Notes: generated from the letters alone by a model not told the origin. Shown: positions 50,865 through 59,043, numbered from the stretch's first letter. The stretch is 64,000 bases of DNA from an uncultured Ruminococcus sp. (GCA_902773635.1 CACYFH010000003.1:26614-90613); one strand, 5' to 3'. A program made the numbers and translations.

Positions 50865-52211
50865 TTACGCGAGGTGACCCTTCTTGGTGATGACGTCGAT
50901 GACTTCGTCGACGTACTTCTCGCAGACTTCGTCGGAGCCAGCTTCGACCATGACGCGGATGACGGGCTCGGTACCGCTCTCGCGGACGAGGATGCGTCCG
51001 TCCTCGCCGAGCTCGGCGGCGACCTTCGCGACGGCTGCCTGCACGTCGGGGTCGTTCTGCGCGTCGGGCTTGGATTTTACGCGGACGTTCTTGAGCACCT
51101 GCGGATAGAATACGCAGGGAGCCGCCAGCTCGCTCATGGGCTTCTCCTTCGCGAGCATGACTTCCATCATCTTGAGAGAGGTGAGGATGCCGTCGCCGGT
51201 GGTGGCATACTTGCTGAAGATGATATGGCCGCTCTGCTCGCCGCCGATGCGGTTGCCGGTCTGAACCATGTTCTCGTAAACGTACTTGTCGCCGACCTTG
51301 GTCTTTTCATACTCGATACCGACCTTGTCGAGCGCCTTGTAGAGGCCGAAGTTCGACATGATGGTGGTGACGACCTTGTTGTTCAGGAGCTTTCCGCGCT
51401 CCTTCATGTACAGGCCGTAGACGTAGAGGATGTGGTCGCCGGTGACGACGTTGCCCTTCTCGTCAACGCAGAGGCAGCGGTCGGCGTCGCCGTCATAGGC
51501 AAAGCCGATATCCAGCCCCTTCTCCACGACGAACTTCTGTAAGTGCTCGATATGGGTGGAGCCGCAGTCGGTGTTGATGTTATAGCCGTCGGGAGCGTCG
51601 TTGATGACGTAGGTTTTGGCGCCGAGGGCATTGAACACGCCCTTAGCGATATTCCACGCGGCGCCGTTCGCGACGTCGAGACCGACCTTCACGCCCTTGA
51701 AGCTGTACTTGCTCATGGAGATCAGATAGCCGATGTAGCGGTTACGACCCTCAACGTAGTCGACCGTTCTGCCGATGTTCTCGCGCTCGGCGACGGGGAT
51801 GTCGATCTTGCCGTCGATGTATTCCTCGACCTTTAAGAGGGTCTCCTCCTCCATCTTCTCGCCGTTGCCGTTGAGCACCTTGATGCCGTTGTCATAGAAC
51901 GGGTTGTGCGACGCGGAGATCATGATACCGCAGTCGAAGTCGTCGATGCGGGTGATGTAGGCGACGGAGGGGGTGGTGGTGACGTGCATGATGTAGGCGT
52001 CTGCGCCGCTTGCCATCAGGCCGGTGCAGAGCGCATACTCGAACATGTAGGAAGAACGGCGGGTGTCCTTACCGATGAGCACCTTCGCCTTCTTGCCCTG
52101 ATTCGCGCCGTAATACCAGCCTAAGAAGCGACCGATCTTGATGGCGTGGTCAAAGGTCAGATCCTTGTTGGCTTCGCCGCGGAAGCCGTCTGTACCAAAA
52201 TACTTGCCCAT
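50865..52211 (-). CDS. glmM: Phosphoglucosamine mutase
   Basis: Interconverts glucosamine-6-phosphate and glucosamine-1-phosphate on the way to UDP-GlcNAc. The 448 residues show the N-terminal GKYFGTDGFRGEAN, the phosphoserine loop ISASHNPFYDNGIKV near residue 97, metal loop DGDADRC near 240 and sugar/phosphate-binding ESGTEPVIRVM near 413. The start MGKYFGTDGFRG is standard for GlmM rather than general phosphomannomutases. It is the last gene of the operon nagB - GlmU C-terminal-like gene - glmM that follows the glmS-type ribozyme. Confidence 0.94.
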   Translation of the reverse strand: MGKYFGTDGFRGEANKDLTFDHAIKIGRFLGWYYGANQGKKAKVLIGKDTRRSSYMFEYALCTGLMASGADAYIMHVTTTPSVAYITRIDDFDCGIMISASHNPFYDNGIKVLNGNGEKMEEETLLKVEEYIDGKIDIPVAERENIGRTVDYVEGRNRYIGYLISMSKYSFKGVKVGLDVANGAAWNIAKGVFNALGAKTYVINDAPDGYNINTDCGSTHIEHLQKFVVEKGLDIGFAYDGDADRCLCVDEKGNVVTGDHILYVYGLYMKERGKLLNNKVVTTIMSNFGLYKALDKVGIEYEKTKVGDKYVYENMVQTGNRIGGEQSGHIIFSKYATTGDGILTSLKMMEVMLAKEKPMSELAAPCVFYPQVLKNVRVKSKPDAQNDPDVQAAVAKVAAELGEDGRILVRESGTEPVIRVMVEAGSDEVCEKYVDEVIDVITKKGHLA

Positions 52212-52217
52212 GTGGGA

Positions 52218-52874
52218 TTACCTCTTTTCTACGATTTCTCCGCTGTTTTTGTAAATGCAGTTCTCCGGAACGACGCCGCGCACGCAGGAGGTGGGGTAGA
52301 CGTTGGAGTGTCTGCCGATGACGGTGCCGGGGTTGCAGACGGCGTTGCAGCCGACCTCAACGTAATCGCCCAGCATCGCGCCGAACTTCTTGAGTCCGGT
52401 CTCGATCTTCTCGGTGCCGTTGTGAACGACGACGAGCTGCTTGTCGGACTTGACGTTGGAGGTGATGGAGCCGGCGCCCATGTGGGAGAAGTAGCCGAGG
52501 ATGGAGTCGCCGACGTAGTTGTAGTGCGGGGTCTGCACATGATCGAACAGGATGACGTTCTTGAGCTCCGCGGAGTTGCCGACGACGCAGTCAGCGCCGA
52601 CGAGAGCCGAACCGCGGATGAACGCGCACTGGCGCACCTCGGTGTTCGGCCCGATGATGCAGGGAGCGCCGAGATAGGCGGAGTCAAAGACCTTCGCGGT
52701 CTTGTGTACCCAAACCTGGGGAGCGCGCTCCTCATAATCGTCGCCGAGGGTCGCGCCAAGGGCGATGATCATGTCCTTGATGCCCTTGAGAGCCTCCCAA
52801 GGATAAGTGAACTGAGAAAGATAATCTTTCGCTAAAGTGTGGTCAAGGTCATATAAGTCCTTGATAGTATACAT
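52218..52874 (-). CDS. Left-handed beta-helix protein like the GlmU acetyltransferase domain
   Basis: A 218-residue protein, probably acting on glucosamine-1-phosphate. After a helical N-terminus (1-60) comes a hexapeptide-repeat beta-helix (about 65-215). The GlmU acetyltransferase active-site pattern H-x2-Y-VGD...GAG-x-IT-x-N is preserved as HYNYVGDSILG and HMGAGSITSN. The N-terminal uridyltransferase domain of GlmU is absent. The ATG at 52874 has AGGAG nearby and overlaps the nagB stop by one base. Its place between nagB and glmM supports GlcN-1-P N-acetylation. Databases often label such proteins UDP-GlcNAc pyrophosphorylase, which the sequence does not support. Confidence 0.82.
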   Translation of the reverse strand: MYTIKDLYDLDHTLAKDYLSQFTYPWEALKGIKDMIIALGATLGDDYEERAPQVWVHKTAKVFDSAYLGAPCIIGPNTEVRQCAFIRGSALVGADCVVGNSAELKNVILFDHVQTPHYNYVGDSILGYFSHMGAGSITSNVKSDKQLVVVHNGTEKIETGLKKFGAMLGDYVEVGCNAVCNPGTVIGRHSNVYPTSCVRGVVPENCIYKNSGEIVEKR

Positions 52875-53665
52875 TACAGTCTCTCCTTCTTCTCGATATC
52901 GAGGAAGTATTTGTAAGCGCCGACGGTCAGCTCGTCGCAAGCCGCCTCATCGCAGGCGATGATCGCGCCGTTGTGCATCTGGAGTGCGGAGCAGGTCCAC
53001 TTGTGGCTGACAGAGCCCTCTACGGTCTCAGCCAGAGCCTTCGCCTTGTTGTGGCCGTTGATCAGGATGAGAACTTCCTTGGAGTCGGTAACAGTACCTA
53101 CGCCGACGGAAAGCGCCTGAGCGGGAACAGCCTCGGGATCGTTGCCGAAGAAGCGGGAGTTGACGATGCGGGTGTCGGTGGTCAGGTTGCGGACGCCGGT
53201 GCGGGAGGAAAGGCTGGTGAACGGCTCGTTGAACGCGATGTGGCCGTCAACGCCGATACCGCCCATGAAGAGGTCGATGCCGCCGTAGGAAGCGATCTTC
53301 TCCTCATAGCGGGCGCACTCGCCCTCGGGATCGTCGGTCATGCCGTTGAGGATGTTGATGTTCTCGGGCTTCATATCGACGAGGTGGTTGAAGAAATTGT
53401 CGTGCATGAAGTACCAGTAGCTCTGGTCATGCTCGTGGGGCAGGCCGAGATATTCGTCCATGTTGAAGGTGACGACGTTCGCGAAGCTGACCTCGCCCGC
53501 CTTGTTCATGCGGGCAAGCTCCTTGTATACGCCGATGGGGGAGGAGCCGGTCGGCAGACCGAGGATGAAGGGGCGATCCTCCTTGTGGGCGTTGATCTTG
53601 GCGGCGATGTAGTTCGCAGCCCATTTGCACATTTTATCGTAATTGTCCTGAATAATAACTCTCAT
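52874..53665 (-). CDS. nagB: Glucosamine-6-phosphate deaminase/isomerase
   Basis: Reversibly converts glucosamine-6-phosphate to fructose-6-phosphate and ammonia. The 263 residues have the phosphate loop [11 protein letters not shown] near 39, catalytic-aspartate region FNMDEYLGL near 70 and [14 protein letters not shown] near 136 with the active-site histidine and glutamate. It is usually catabolic and linked to nagA or PTS genes. Here nagA is absent and the gene leads an operon with an acetyltransferase-like gene and glmM, behind a glmS-type ribozyme. A biosynthetic direction is therefore plausible. GGAGGT precedes the ATG. Confidence 0.95.
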   Translation of the reverse strand: MRVIIQDNYDKMCKWAANYIAAKINAHKEDRPFILGLPTGSSPIGVYKELARMNKAGEVSFANVVTFNMDEYLGLPHEHDQSYWYFMHDNFFNHLVDMKPENINILNGMTDDPEGECARYEEKIASYGGIDLFMGGIGVDGHIAFNEPFTSLSSRTGVRNLTTDTRIVNSRFFGNDPEAVPAQALSVGVGTVTDSKEVLILINGHNKAKALAETVEGSVSHKWTCSALQMHNGAIIACDEAACDELTVGAYKYFLDIEKKERL

Positions 53666-53712
53666 TGTTTACCTCCATATGTTGTTGGTAGTCGTTGGAG
53701 GCTTCTCCGCTT

Positions 53713-53752
53713 TGTGGGATTGCCACGGCTGCGGCGCAGCCTCGCAATGACA
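53713..53752 (-). repeat. Palindromic repeat B, inverted copy, in the nagB leader
   Basis: CATTGCGAGG...CGTGGCAATCCCAC on the minus strand, lying between the ribozyme and nagB, so it is part of the nagB leader RNA. Confidence 0.75.
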
Positions 53753-53814
53753 AATATTTTACGTTGAGCAGGTGTTGGGAAAACCTCTGTTACAGTGTTG
53801 ATTCTGCTTTTTCT

Positions 53815-54022
53815 TTTCTCCCTGACGGCGCACCCTTCGCAGCAGTTCTTTATCGTAAATACCTTCCGAGTATACCCATGCGCTGCATTCGCCGTGGCGG
53901 CATCCGCCGAATCTTTCGATAACCGCCAACCTCGTCAACCGTTTCCGGTCCCGGCGCTAACAAACTCCCTGATCCTCCTTCTGCGGAGCTGTTTTACTAT
54001 ATGGGGAGGTTCCGGCGCTTTA
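53815..54022 (-). ncRNA. glmS-type self-cleaving ribozyme upstream of nagB
   Basis: On the minus strand the scissile site is A-GCGCCGGAAC, with predicted cleavage between 54019 and 54018. The conserved core follows in order: TTAGCGCCGGGACCGGAAA (P2/P2.1), GGTTGACGAGG, then TTATCGAAAGATTCGGCGGA with flanking GGCGG/CCGCC arms, and an extended P3 closed by ACGGCG/CGCCGT. These match the glmS ribozyme consensus, which uses GlcN6P as cofactor for self-cleavage. No glmS gene follows; the next gene is nagB, about 150 bases downstream. Edges are approximate. Confidence 0.93.
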
Positions 54023-54065
54023 TGCCTTTTTTGGCTTTAAAACAGGAAAAACCCCATTCCTATGA

Positions 54066-54094
54066 ATTTTACCATATATAGAGGTAAAAGTCAA
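54066..54094 (-). promoter_or_regulatory. Promoter of the ribozyme-nagB operon
   Basis: On the minus strand TTGACT (54094-54089) and TAAAAT (54071-54066) with a 17-base spacer. Transcription would begin about 40 bases before the ribozyme cleavage site. Confidence 0.7.
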
Positions 54095-54095
54095 G

Positions 54096-54220
54096 GATGG
54101 GGTTGGGGTGGTTGGGAGTTTAGGGGTTGGGGTGGTTGGGAGTTAGGTGTGTTGGGGTGGTTGGGGGTTAGGAGTTGGGAGTTAGGAGTTAGGAGTTGGG
54201 AGTTGGGAGTTAGGAGTTGT
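54096..54220 (+). repeat. Heptanucleotide tandem array, GAGTTRG type
   Basis: GGTTGGG, GAGTTAG and GAGTTGG units repeat every 7 bases up to the -35 box of the ribozyme promoter. Confidence 0.9.
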
Positions 54221-54263
54221 CCTCCTATCTGCGGTGTTATCTTGATTAAATGCCCGGCAGTCT

Positions 54264-54300
54264 CGGGGCGACGAGGGCGTCGCCCCCTACGGGATATCGT
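54264..54300 (+). repeat. Repeat C unit
   Basis: GGGGCGACGAGGGCGTCGCC with CCCTACGGG, just outside the HdeD-like gene. Confidence 0.6.
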
Positions 54301-54309
54301 CAGGATTGA

Positions 54310-55677
54310 TCAGATATTCGCGTCGGTTTTCTTGCCGGTGAGCTGATCGTTCAGGACGATGTCCTTGGAGAGAATGTAGGCTGTCTTGCGGACGACGCGG
54401 GTGCTCTTGCGGCGGAACATGTTCTCGAGCATGTTATAATATGCGCCGGGGGTGCGGAGTCCGGAGAAGGAGATCGCGTCGATGCCCGATTCGGAGAGCA
54501 GCCAGTCCGCAAAGCGCACGCAGTTGGTGTTGATGCCGAAGTAGCGGCGGAACATGCCCTTCTGCACGACGTAAACCTCGCCGCCTAAGCGGACGATGTT
54601 GCTCGCGCTGTCCTTGCAGTTCTCGGCGTCTTCGCCTCTGCCTTCCTTCACGGCTTTATCATACTCGGATTCGAGCTTGGTGCTGTTATTGAGCGTTTCC
54701 TCGATCTTCTCCTTGATAGTCTCGAGCTGCTGACCCGAGAAGCATACGCCGTAGCCGATGACGTACTTCTCCTGCACGTCGAGGCAGTGCTTGAGATAGG
54801 GGAGCTTGGAGACCCTGATCATCGTGCCCTGGGAGATGAAGCCGCCCAGCTTCACGGAGCTGGGGTCGTAGGTGCCGTAGGAAAAGACTGTGTCGCCGAT
54901 GGAGATATCCACATGGCCGAACTTGTTGACGCCCTGGGTGGTCAGGTGCACCATGATCTCGGCGTTGATATGGTCGAAGTCCTTCTGCTCCTTCTCCATC
55001 ACGATCATGCCGTGTTCGAGCTTGCCTTGCTCGCGCATATCGTTGATATCGGCGACGAGATTGGCGGGCTTCAGGGCAGTGAAGATGTTCGGCATCGCGA
55101 AGTGGACGCGGCGTCTGAGCCTGCCCTCGCTGAGGTCGGACTCGAAGATCGCGGCAAAGGCGTCGAACAGCATCGTCACGGCGTAGAAAATCAGGTAGCA
55201 GCCCGCGACGGTGGTCAGGAACTCGAAGTTGGTGATCGGGTGGATCAGCAGGAAGAGCGCGAACACGATGCAGAATATCGCCGAGATGCCGTTGCGGAAC
55301 TTGCCGGGAATGTTGTTGATGAAGCAGTTCGCGCAGATCATCAGGCGGAGTATGCCCATCAAAAGCGCAACAGCGCCGACGAGGATGCTCGGCACGACAG
55401 CCGCGGCGTTCGGGTCGATATCAAAGGTCATCAGCGCGATCGCGGCGACCCACGTCACGCCCAGCACGATCATGCCCTCTTTGATCTTTCTGCGGTTCAC
55501 CGACTGCAAAAAGCGGATGCCGCCGTAGACGATCAGAAGCGCCGTGAAGGCGAAGAACAGGAGGTACTCGATCCAGTCGCCCGACATGATGATCAGAAGA
55601 ACGCCCGCGGCAAGAAGCGCGAATGCCGCGATCATCGTTAGGATCGGGATCTTGTGTCTGATTTTGGTAACGTTCAT
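54310..55677 (-). CDS. HdeD-like membrane domain fused to a papain-like (permuted NlpC/P60-type) domain
   Basis: A 455-residue protein. Residues 10-180 form six membrane helices in three pairs, as in HdeD/DUF308 proteins. Residues 230-425 are a soluble domain with GHVDISIGDTVFSYGTYD (histidine 255) and NTNCVRFADWLL (cysteine 386). The order histidine-then-cysteine with an N-C-x2-F motif resembles permuted papain-fold hydrolases such as YiiX, LRAT or PPPDE proteins. The domain could be a cysteine peptidase, amidase or acyltransferase. The ATG at 55677 has AAGGGGCGG upstream. The fusion is not one I recognise. Confidence 0.75.
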   Translation of the reverse strand: MNVTKIRHKIPILTMIAAFALLAAGVLLIIMSGDWIEYLLFFAFTALLIVYGGIRFLQSVNRRKIKEGMIVLGVTWVAAIALMTFDIDPNAAAVVPSILVGAVALLMGILRLMICANCFINNIPGKFRNGISAIFCIVFALFLLIHPITNFEFLTTVAGCYLIFYAVTMLFDAFAAIFESDLSEGRLRRRVHFAMPNIFTALKPANLVADINDMREQGKLEHGMIVMEKEQKDFDHINAEIMVHLTTQGVNKFGHVDISIGDTVFSYGTYDPSSVKLGGFISQGTMIRVSKLPYLKHCLDVQEKYVIGYGVCFSGQQLETIKEKIEETLNNSTKLESEYDKAVKEGRGEDAENCKDSASNIVRLGGEVYVVQKGMFRRYFGINTNCVRFADWLLSESGIDAISFSGLRTPGAYYNMLENMFRRKSTRVVRKTAYILSKDIVLNDQLTGKKTDANI

Positions 55678-55776
55678 ATATTTCCGCCCCTTTATATCTG
55701 ATATAATCAGTATAACACGCGAAAGGGGCGTTTGCAATCATAAGTTGCGATGTTTGAGCTTTTTTCAGTCCTGTAC

Positions 55777-55805
55777 TTGCATTTCACGCGGTAATGTGTT
55801 AAAAT
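55777..55805 (+). promoter_or_regulatory. Promoter of ddh
   Basis: TTGCAT (55777-55782) and TAAAAT (55800-55805) with a 17-base spacer. Confidence 0.65.
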
Positions 55806-55867
55806 GGCAAAGAATACAAACCGCTGACATACGGTCACCGGTGACTGAAAACGGAGGTAATGAAAAA

Positions 55868-56845
55868 ATGATCAAAATCGGAATTCTCGGATACGGCAAC
55901 CTCGGCAGAGGCGTTGAGGCGGCTGTAAAAATGAACAGCGATCTGGAGCTCGTCGCGGTCTACACCCGCCGCGACCCCGCCTCGCTCAAGATCAACACCG
56001 AGGGTGTGGAGGTGCGCCCGGTCGCTCTGCTCGAAGAAGGCAAGGAGGAGATCGACGTGCTCGTGATCTGCGGCGGTTCGGCGACCGACCTGCCTGAGAT
56101 GACCCCGAAGTTCGCTTCCCTCTACAATGTGATCGACAGCTTTGACACCCATGCGCGCATCCCGGAGCATTTCGCGAATGTGGACGCCGCCGCGAAGAAA
56201 GCCGGAAAGATCGGCATTATCTCCGCGGGCTGGGATCCGGGCATGTTCTCGCTCAACCGCGTGTATGCGGACGCTGTGCTCCCCTGCGGCAAGGCTTATA
56301 CCTTCTGGGGCAAGGGCGTCAGCCAGGGTCACTCCGACGCGGTGCGCCGCATCGAGGGCGTGAAGGACGCGCGTCAGTATACCATCCCTGTTGAAGCGGC
56401 GGTCGACGCTGTCCGCAGCGGCTCTCAGCCGGAGCTGACTACCCGCCAGAAGCACACCCGCCTCTGCTATGTTGTTGCTGAGGAAGGCGCTGACAAGGCG
56501 GCGATCGAGAAGGCGATCGTCACCATGCCCAACTACTTTGACGAGTATGACACCACCGTAGAGTTCATCACCGAGGAGGAGATGAAGCGCGACCACAGCG
56601 GTCTGCCCCACGGCGGTATGGTCATCCACAGCGGCGTGACCTCCGAGGGCACCAAGCATGTGATCGAATACAGCCTGAAGCTGGATTCCAACCCTGAGTT
56701 CACCGGCTCTGTGCTTGCCGCGTGCGCGAGAGCAGCTTACCGTATGAATCAGGAGGGCGTCTGCGGCGCTAAGACCCTGTTCGATATCGCGCCCGCTTAT
56801 CTCTCGGCGCATTCTGCCGACGAGCTCCGCGCGCATTTTCTGTAA
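55868..56845 (+). CDS. ddh: meso-Diaminopimelate D-dehydrogenase
   Basis: NADPH enzyme making meso-diaminopimelate directly from tetrahydrodipicolinate and ammonia, for lysine and cell wall. The 325 residues have the nucleotide loop ILGYGNLGRGVE near residue 5, CGGSATDLPEM near 67, SAGWDPGMFSLNRVY near 124 and the GKGVSQGHSDAVRRI segment near 150 conserved in Ddh. The frame is open upstream to 55544, but the ATG at 55868 follows an ACGGAGG site and matches homologue starts. It suggests a wall built with meso-DAP, consistent with MurE. Confidence 0.95.
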   Translation: MIKIGILGYGNLGRGVEAAVKMNSDLELVAVYTRRDPASLKINTEGVEVRPVALLEEGKEEIDVLVICGGSATDLPEMTPKFASLYNVIDSFDTHARIPEHFANVDAAAKKAGKIGIISAGWDPGMFSLNRVYADAVLPCGKAYTFWGKGVSQGHSDAVRRIEGVKDARQYTIPVEAAVDAVRSGSQPELTTRQKHTRLCYVVAEEGADKAAIEKAIVTMPNYFDEYDTTVEFITEEEMKRDHSGLPHGGMVIHSGVTSEGTKHVIEYSLKLDSNPEFTGSVLAACARAAYRMNQEGVCGAKTLFDIAPAYLSAHSADELRAHFL

Positions 56846-56932
56846 GAATTTGTATTGTCGTCATCAATGACCGGTATTCTCGGGACGTCATAAATGTCGT
56901 CCTCTATGGATGACACAAGGATTTGATGAACA

Positions 56933-56962
56933 ACGCCCCGGGCGGTCTGCTCGGGGCATTAT
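56933..56962 (+). terminator. Terminator-like hairpin between ddh and the editing protein
   Basis: GCCCCG pairs with CGGGGC and is followed by ATTATTA, only 19 bases before the next start codon. Confidence 0.55.
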
Positions 56963-56980
56963 TATGAAATGAGGGTTTCA

Positions 56981-57529
56981 ATGGAATTGTATCACGGCTC
57001 TCCCGAGACGATGGAGGGCAGGAGCGACCGCGAGGTGCGTTCCTATGAACTGCTTGATCGGCTTCATATCGACTTTGACCGCACCGATCACTTTGATACG
57101 CCCGCGACGACGATGGAGGTCTGTGCCGAGGTGGACGCGGTGCTGGGGGTGAAGATCTGTAAGAATCTTTTCCTCTGCAACCGTCAGAAAACGGCATTTT
57201 ACCTGCTGATCATGCCGGGCGACAAGCCCTTCAAGACCAAGGAGCTGTCCGGACAAATGGGCATCAGCCGACTGAGCTTTGCCGACGAGAACGCGATGGC
57301 GGAGTTCCTCGACGTGCGCCCCGGGAGTGTGTCGGTGCTCGGTTTGATGAACGATCACGAGAAGCGCGTGACGCTGGTCGTGGACGAGGACGTTTTGCAT
57401 GAGGAAATGTTCGGCTGTCACCCCTGTGAGAACACGAGCTCTATCCGCTTCAAGACCGCCGATCTCACGGAGAAGCTGCTCCCCGCGCTGGGGGTTACAC
57501 CGACGGTTGTGAGACTGGTCGGGGAATGA
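56981..57529 (+). CDS. Prolyl-tRNA editing protein (YbaK/ProX family)
   Basis: A 182-residue deacylase that hydrolyses mischarged aminoacyl-tRNA, usually Ala-tRNA-Pro. The YbaK/EbsC fold is seen in DHFDTPATTMEVCAEVDAVL near 35-55, the catalytic-lysine strand GVKICKNLFLCNRQK near 57, and GSVSVLGLMNDHEKRV near 113. This version matches the free-standing ProX/PrdX type. The ATG at 56981 follows a GAGGG site; an ATG at 56969 overlaps that site. Confidence 0.92.
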   Translation: MELYHGSPETMEGRSDREVRSYELLDRLHIDFDRTDHFDTPATTMEVCAEVDAVLGVKICKNLFLCNRQKTAFYLLIMPGDKPFKTKELSGQMGISRLSFADENAMAEFLDVRPGSVSVLGLMNDHEKRVTLVVDEDVLHEEMFGCHPCENTSSIRFKTADLTEKLLPALGVTPTVVRLVGE

Positions 57530-57718
57530 AAAAAACCAGCTTGTCGAAAAAGAGTAGCTAAACATTTCCTCCTGTCATCCTGAGGGCTTGCCCGAAGGAT
57601 CTTATCGTGCAATCTATCTACTTTAATTACACCTAACATGTGTAATCTGACGGAAAAGGGAGCACTTTCAGATTCTTCGCTAATCGCTCAGAATTGGCGA
57701 TACTACCGGTCTTTTTCA

Positions 57719-57733
57719 ATGGTGGAGAATGCT
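57719..57733 (-). repeat. 15-base copy of the tRNA-Val 3' end
   Basis: ATGGTGGAGAATGCT here equals 57958-57972, the 3' acceptor end and CCA of the tRNA-Val gene, in direct orientation 239 bases apart. Confidence 0.7.
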
Positions 57734-57916
57734 TAGGCTTTATATGTCGGTACCGTCTGCCTCGTCTTCGGATCGTCACCTTCTGACACACCGCCTATCT
57801 GCGCTCTCCCTAAAAACGCCATCCCATGGCGTTTTTACCTGCGATGTGCGCTGACGCTTACATCTTGGCACGGTCGCCTTCGAGCCACAGCAGTCTCCAC
57901 TTTGCTTGCAAATATG

Positions 57917-57952
57917 ACAAAACAGGGAGCGCCAAAAGGTGCTCCCTGTTTT
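57917..57952 (-). terminator. Terminator of tRNA-Val
   Basis: On the minus strand AAAACAGGGAGC pairs with GCTCCCTGTTTT, beginning 6 bases after the tRNA 3' end. Confidence 0.85.
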
Positions 57953-57958
57953 GTTTTA

Positions 57959-58035
57959 TGGTGGAGAATGCTGGACTCGAACCAGTGACCTCCTGCGTGT
58001 GAAGCAGGCGCTCTAACCAGCTGAGCTAATCCTCC
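57959..58035 (-). tRNA. tRNA-Val, anticodon CAC
   Basis: A full cloverleaf on the minus strand. The acceptor is GGAGGAT/ATTCTCC with one G-U pair, the D arm GCTC/GAGC, and the anticodon arm CCTGC-TTCACAC-GCAGG, whose loop gives anticodon CAC (valine, codon GUG). The T arm is ACTGG-TTCGAGT-CCAGC with an A-C mismatch at its first pair. CCA is encoded. It is 77 bases with CCA and is followed by a terminator. Confidence 0.96.
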
Positions 58036-58077
58036 GTTGCTGTTGCTCCATTATTGTACCGCAGGGAGCGGAAAATG

Positions 58078-59043
58078 TCAAGTCGAATTTCGGGGGATCG
58101 TGAACAGGATTTTTTCGATCGGGTCACCGCTGTAGAAATCATAGCCTTGAAAGATCGTTTTGTCGTCGTAGACTTCGACGTGATAGCCCTGTGCACAATG
58201 GGGACGGAAGGTGCGGTCGAGGGTGAAGCCGCCGCTTTTGTCCGCGATGATGCGGGTCGTGCCTGCGAGAGCGGGGACGTGGAGCATGCGGCAGGCTTCG
58301 TTTGCGAAATTTACGTTGTCGGCGAAGTCGACGTGCGTGTGGCCGGAGAGCCAGATGATGTTTTTGCGGCTTTCGATCAGCGCCTTGAAGCGGCGGTTGC
58401 CGGGAAAGGGCTTGCCGCATTCATCCTGCATGCGGATGGAGCCTGCGTAGGCGGGGGAGTCGGTGCGGTCGCCCGCGCCGTAGGCGTAGATCGGGGCGTG
58501 CTGGATCAGGAAGATCCGTCTGCTTTCCTTTGTACGCTTTTCGACAAGGCGCTCGACCCAGTCCATCTGCTCGGCGGAGAAGTTGTCGAGGAGGTTGGCG
58601 TCCGCGCCGTTCTCGAGCGCCATGAAGATGAAGCTGTCGCCGCAGGTCGGGTCGAGGTATTCGTAGTAGGTCTTGCCTGAGGGGAGGTTGACGGGCTTGT
58701 GTTCCAAGCCGGCGTAGGCGAGAAATTCGCCGAGAGAGTGGGAGAGGGTACAGCCGTACTTCGCGCAGCGGGTCTCGTGGTTGCCGAGCGCCTCGAGGAT
58801 CAAGCCGTCATAGCCCGACTGCGCGATCAGCTCGCGGTAGCGGCGCCATTCGGCTGTGCCGCCGGAGGCGTTCGTGATCTGGTCGCCCGCGCTGATGATG
58901 AAGCGGCAGCCGAGGTTGTTGATGGTTTTCAAGCTGTGGAGGAAGTTATCCTCCGCATAGGTGAAATAGGTCTTTTTGCCGCCGTCCTCGAGGTCGATGT
59001 GCACGTCGGAGATGACGGCGAAGCGGTAGAGCGGGGCGGTCAT
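58078..59043 (-). CDS. Calcineurin-like metallophosphoesterase
   Basis: A 321-residue cytoplasmic phosphoesterase. Metal-binding motifs are in order: FAVISDVHIDL (motif I, near 8), SAGDQITNASG (II, near 50), ALGNHETR (III, near 83), QHAPIYA (IV, near 181) and SGHTHVDFA (V, near 234). The substrate could be a nucleotide, phosphoprotein or phospholipid. The ATG at 59043 overlaps the P-type ATPase stop (ATGA), so it is co-translated with the pump. The open frame to 59397 is shadow sequence. Confidence 0.88.
   Translation of the reverse strand: MTAPLYRFAVISDVHIDLEDGGKKTYFTYAEDNFLHSLKTINNLGCRFIISAGDQITNASGGTAEWRRYRELIAQSGYDGLILEALGNHETRCAKYGCTLSHSLGEFLAYAGLEHKPVNLPSGKTYYEYLDPTCGDSFIFMALENGADANLLDNFSAEQMDWVERLVEKRTKESRRIFLIQHAPIYAYGAGDRTDSPAYAGSIRMQDECGKPFPGNRRFKALIESRKNIIWLSGHTHVDFADNVNFANEACRMLHVPALAGTTRIIADKSGGFTLDRTFRPHCAQGYHVEVYDDKTIFQGYDFYSGDPIEKILFTIPRNST

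Larger units (their letters stand above)
57530..57958 (+). other. Gene-free stretch before the tRNA
   Basis: Contains repeat F at 57572-57601 (CTGTCATCCTGAGGGCTTGC), a 15-base copy of the tRNA 3' end at 57719-57733, a hairpin AAAAACGCCATCCCATGGCG at 57812-57836 and the tRNA terminator. No coding frame is supported. Confidence 0.65.

Noticed and set aside
53795-54040. An 81-codon open frame on the plus strand over the ribozyme
   Set aside because: It is antisense to a strongly conserved glmS ribozyme core and has no ribosome site.
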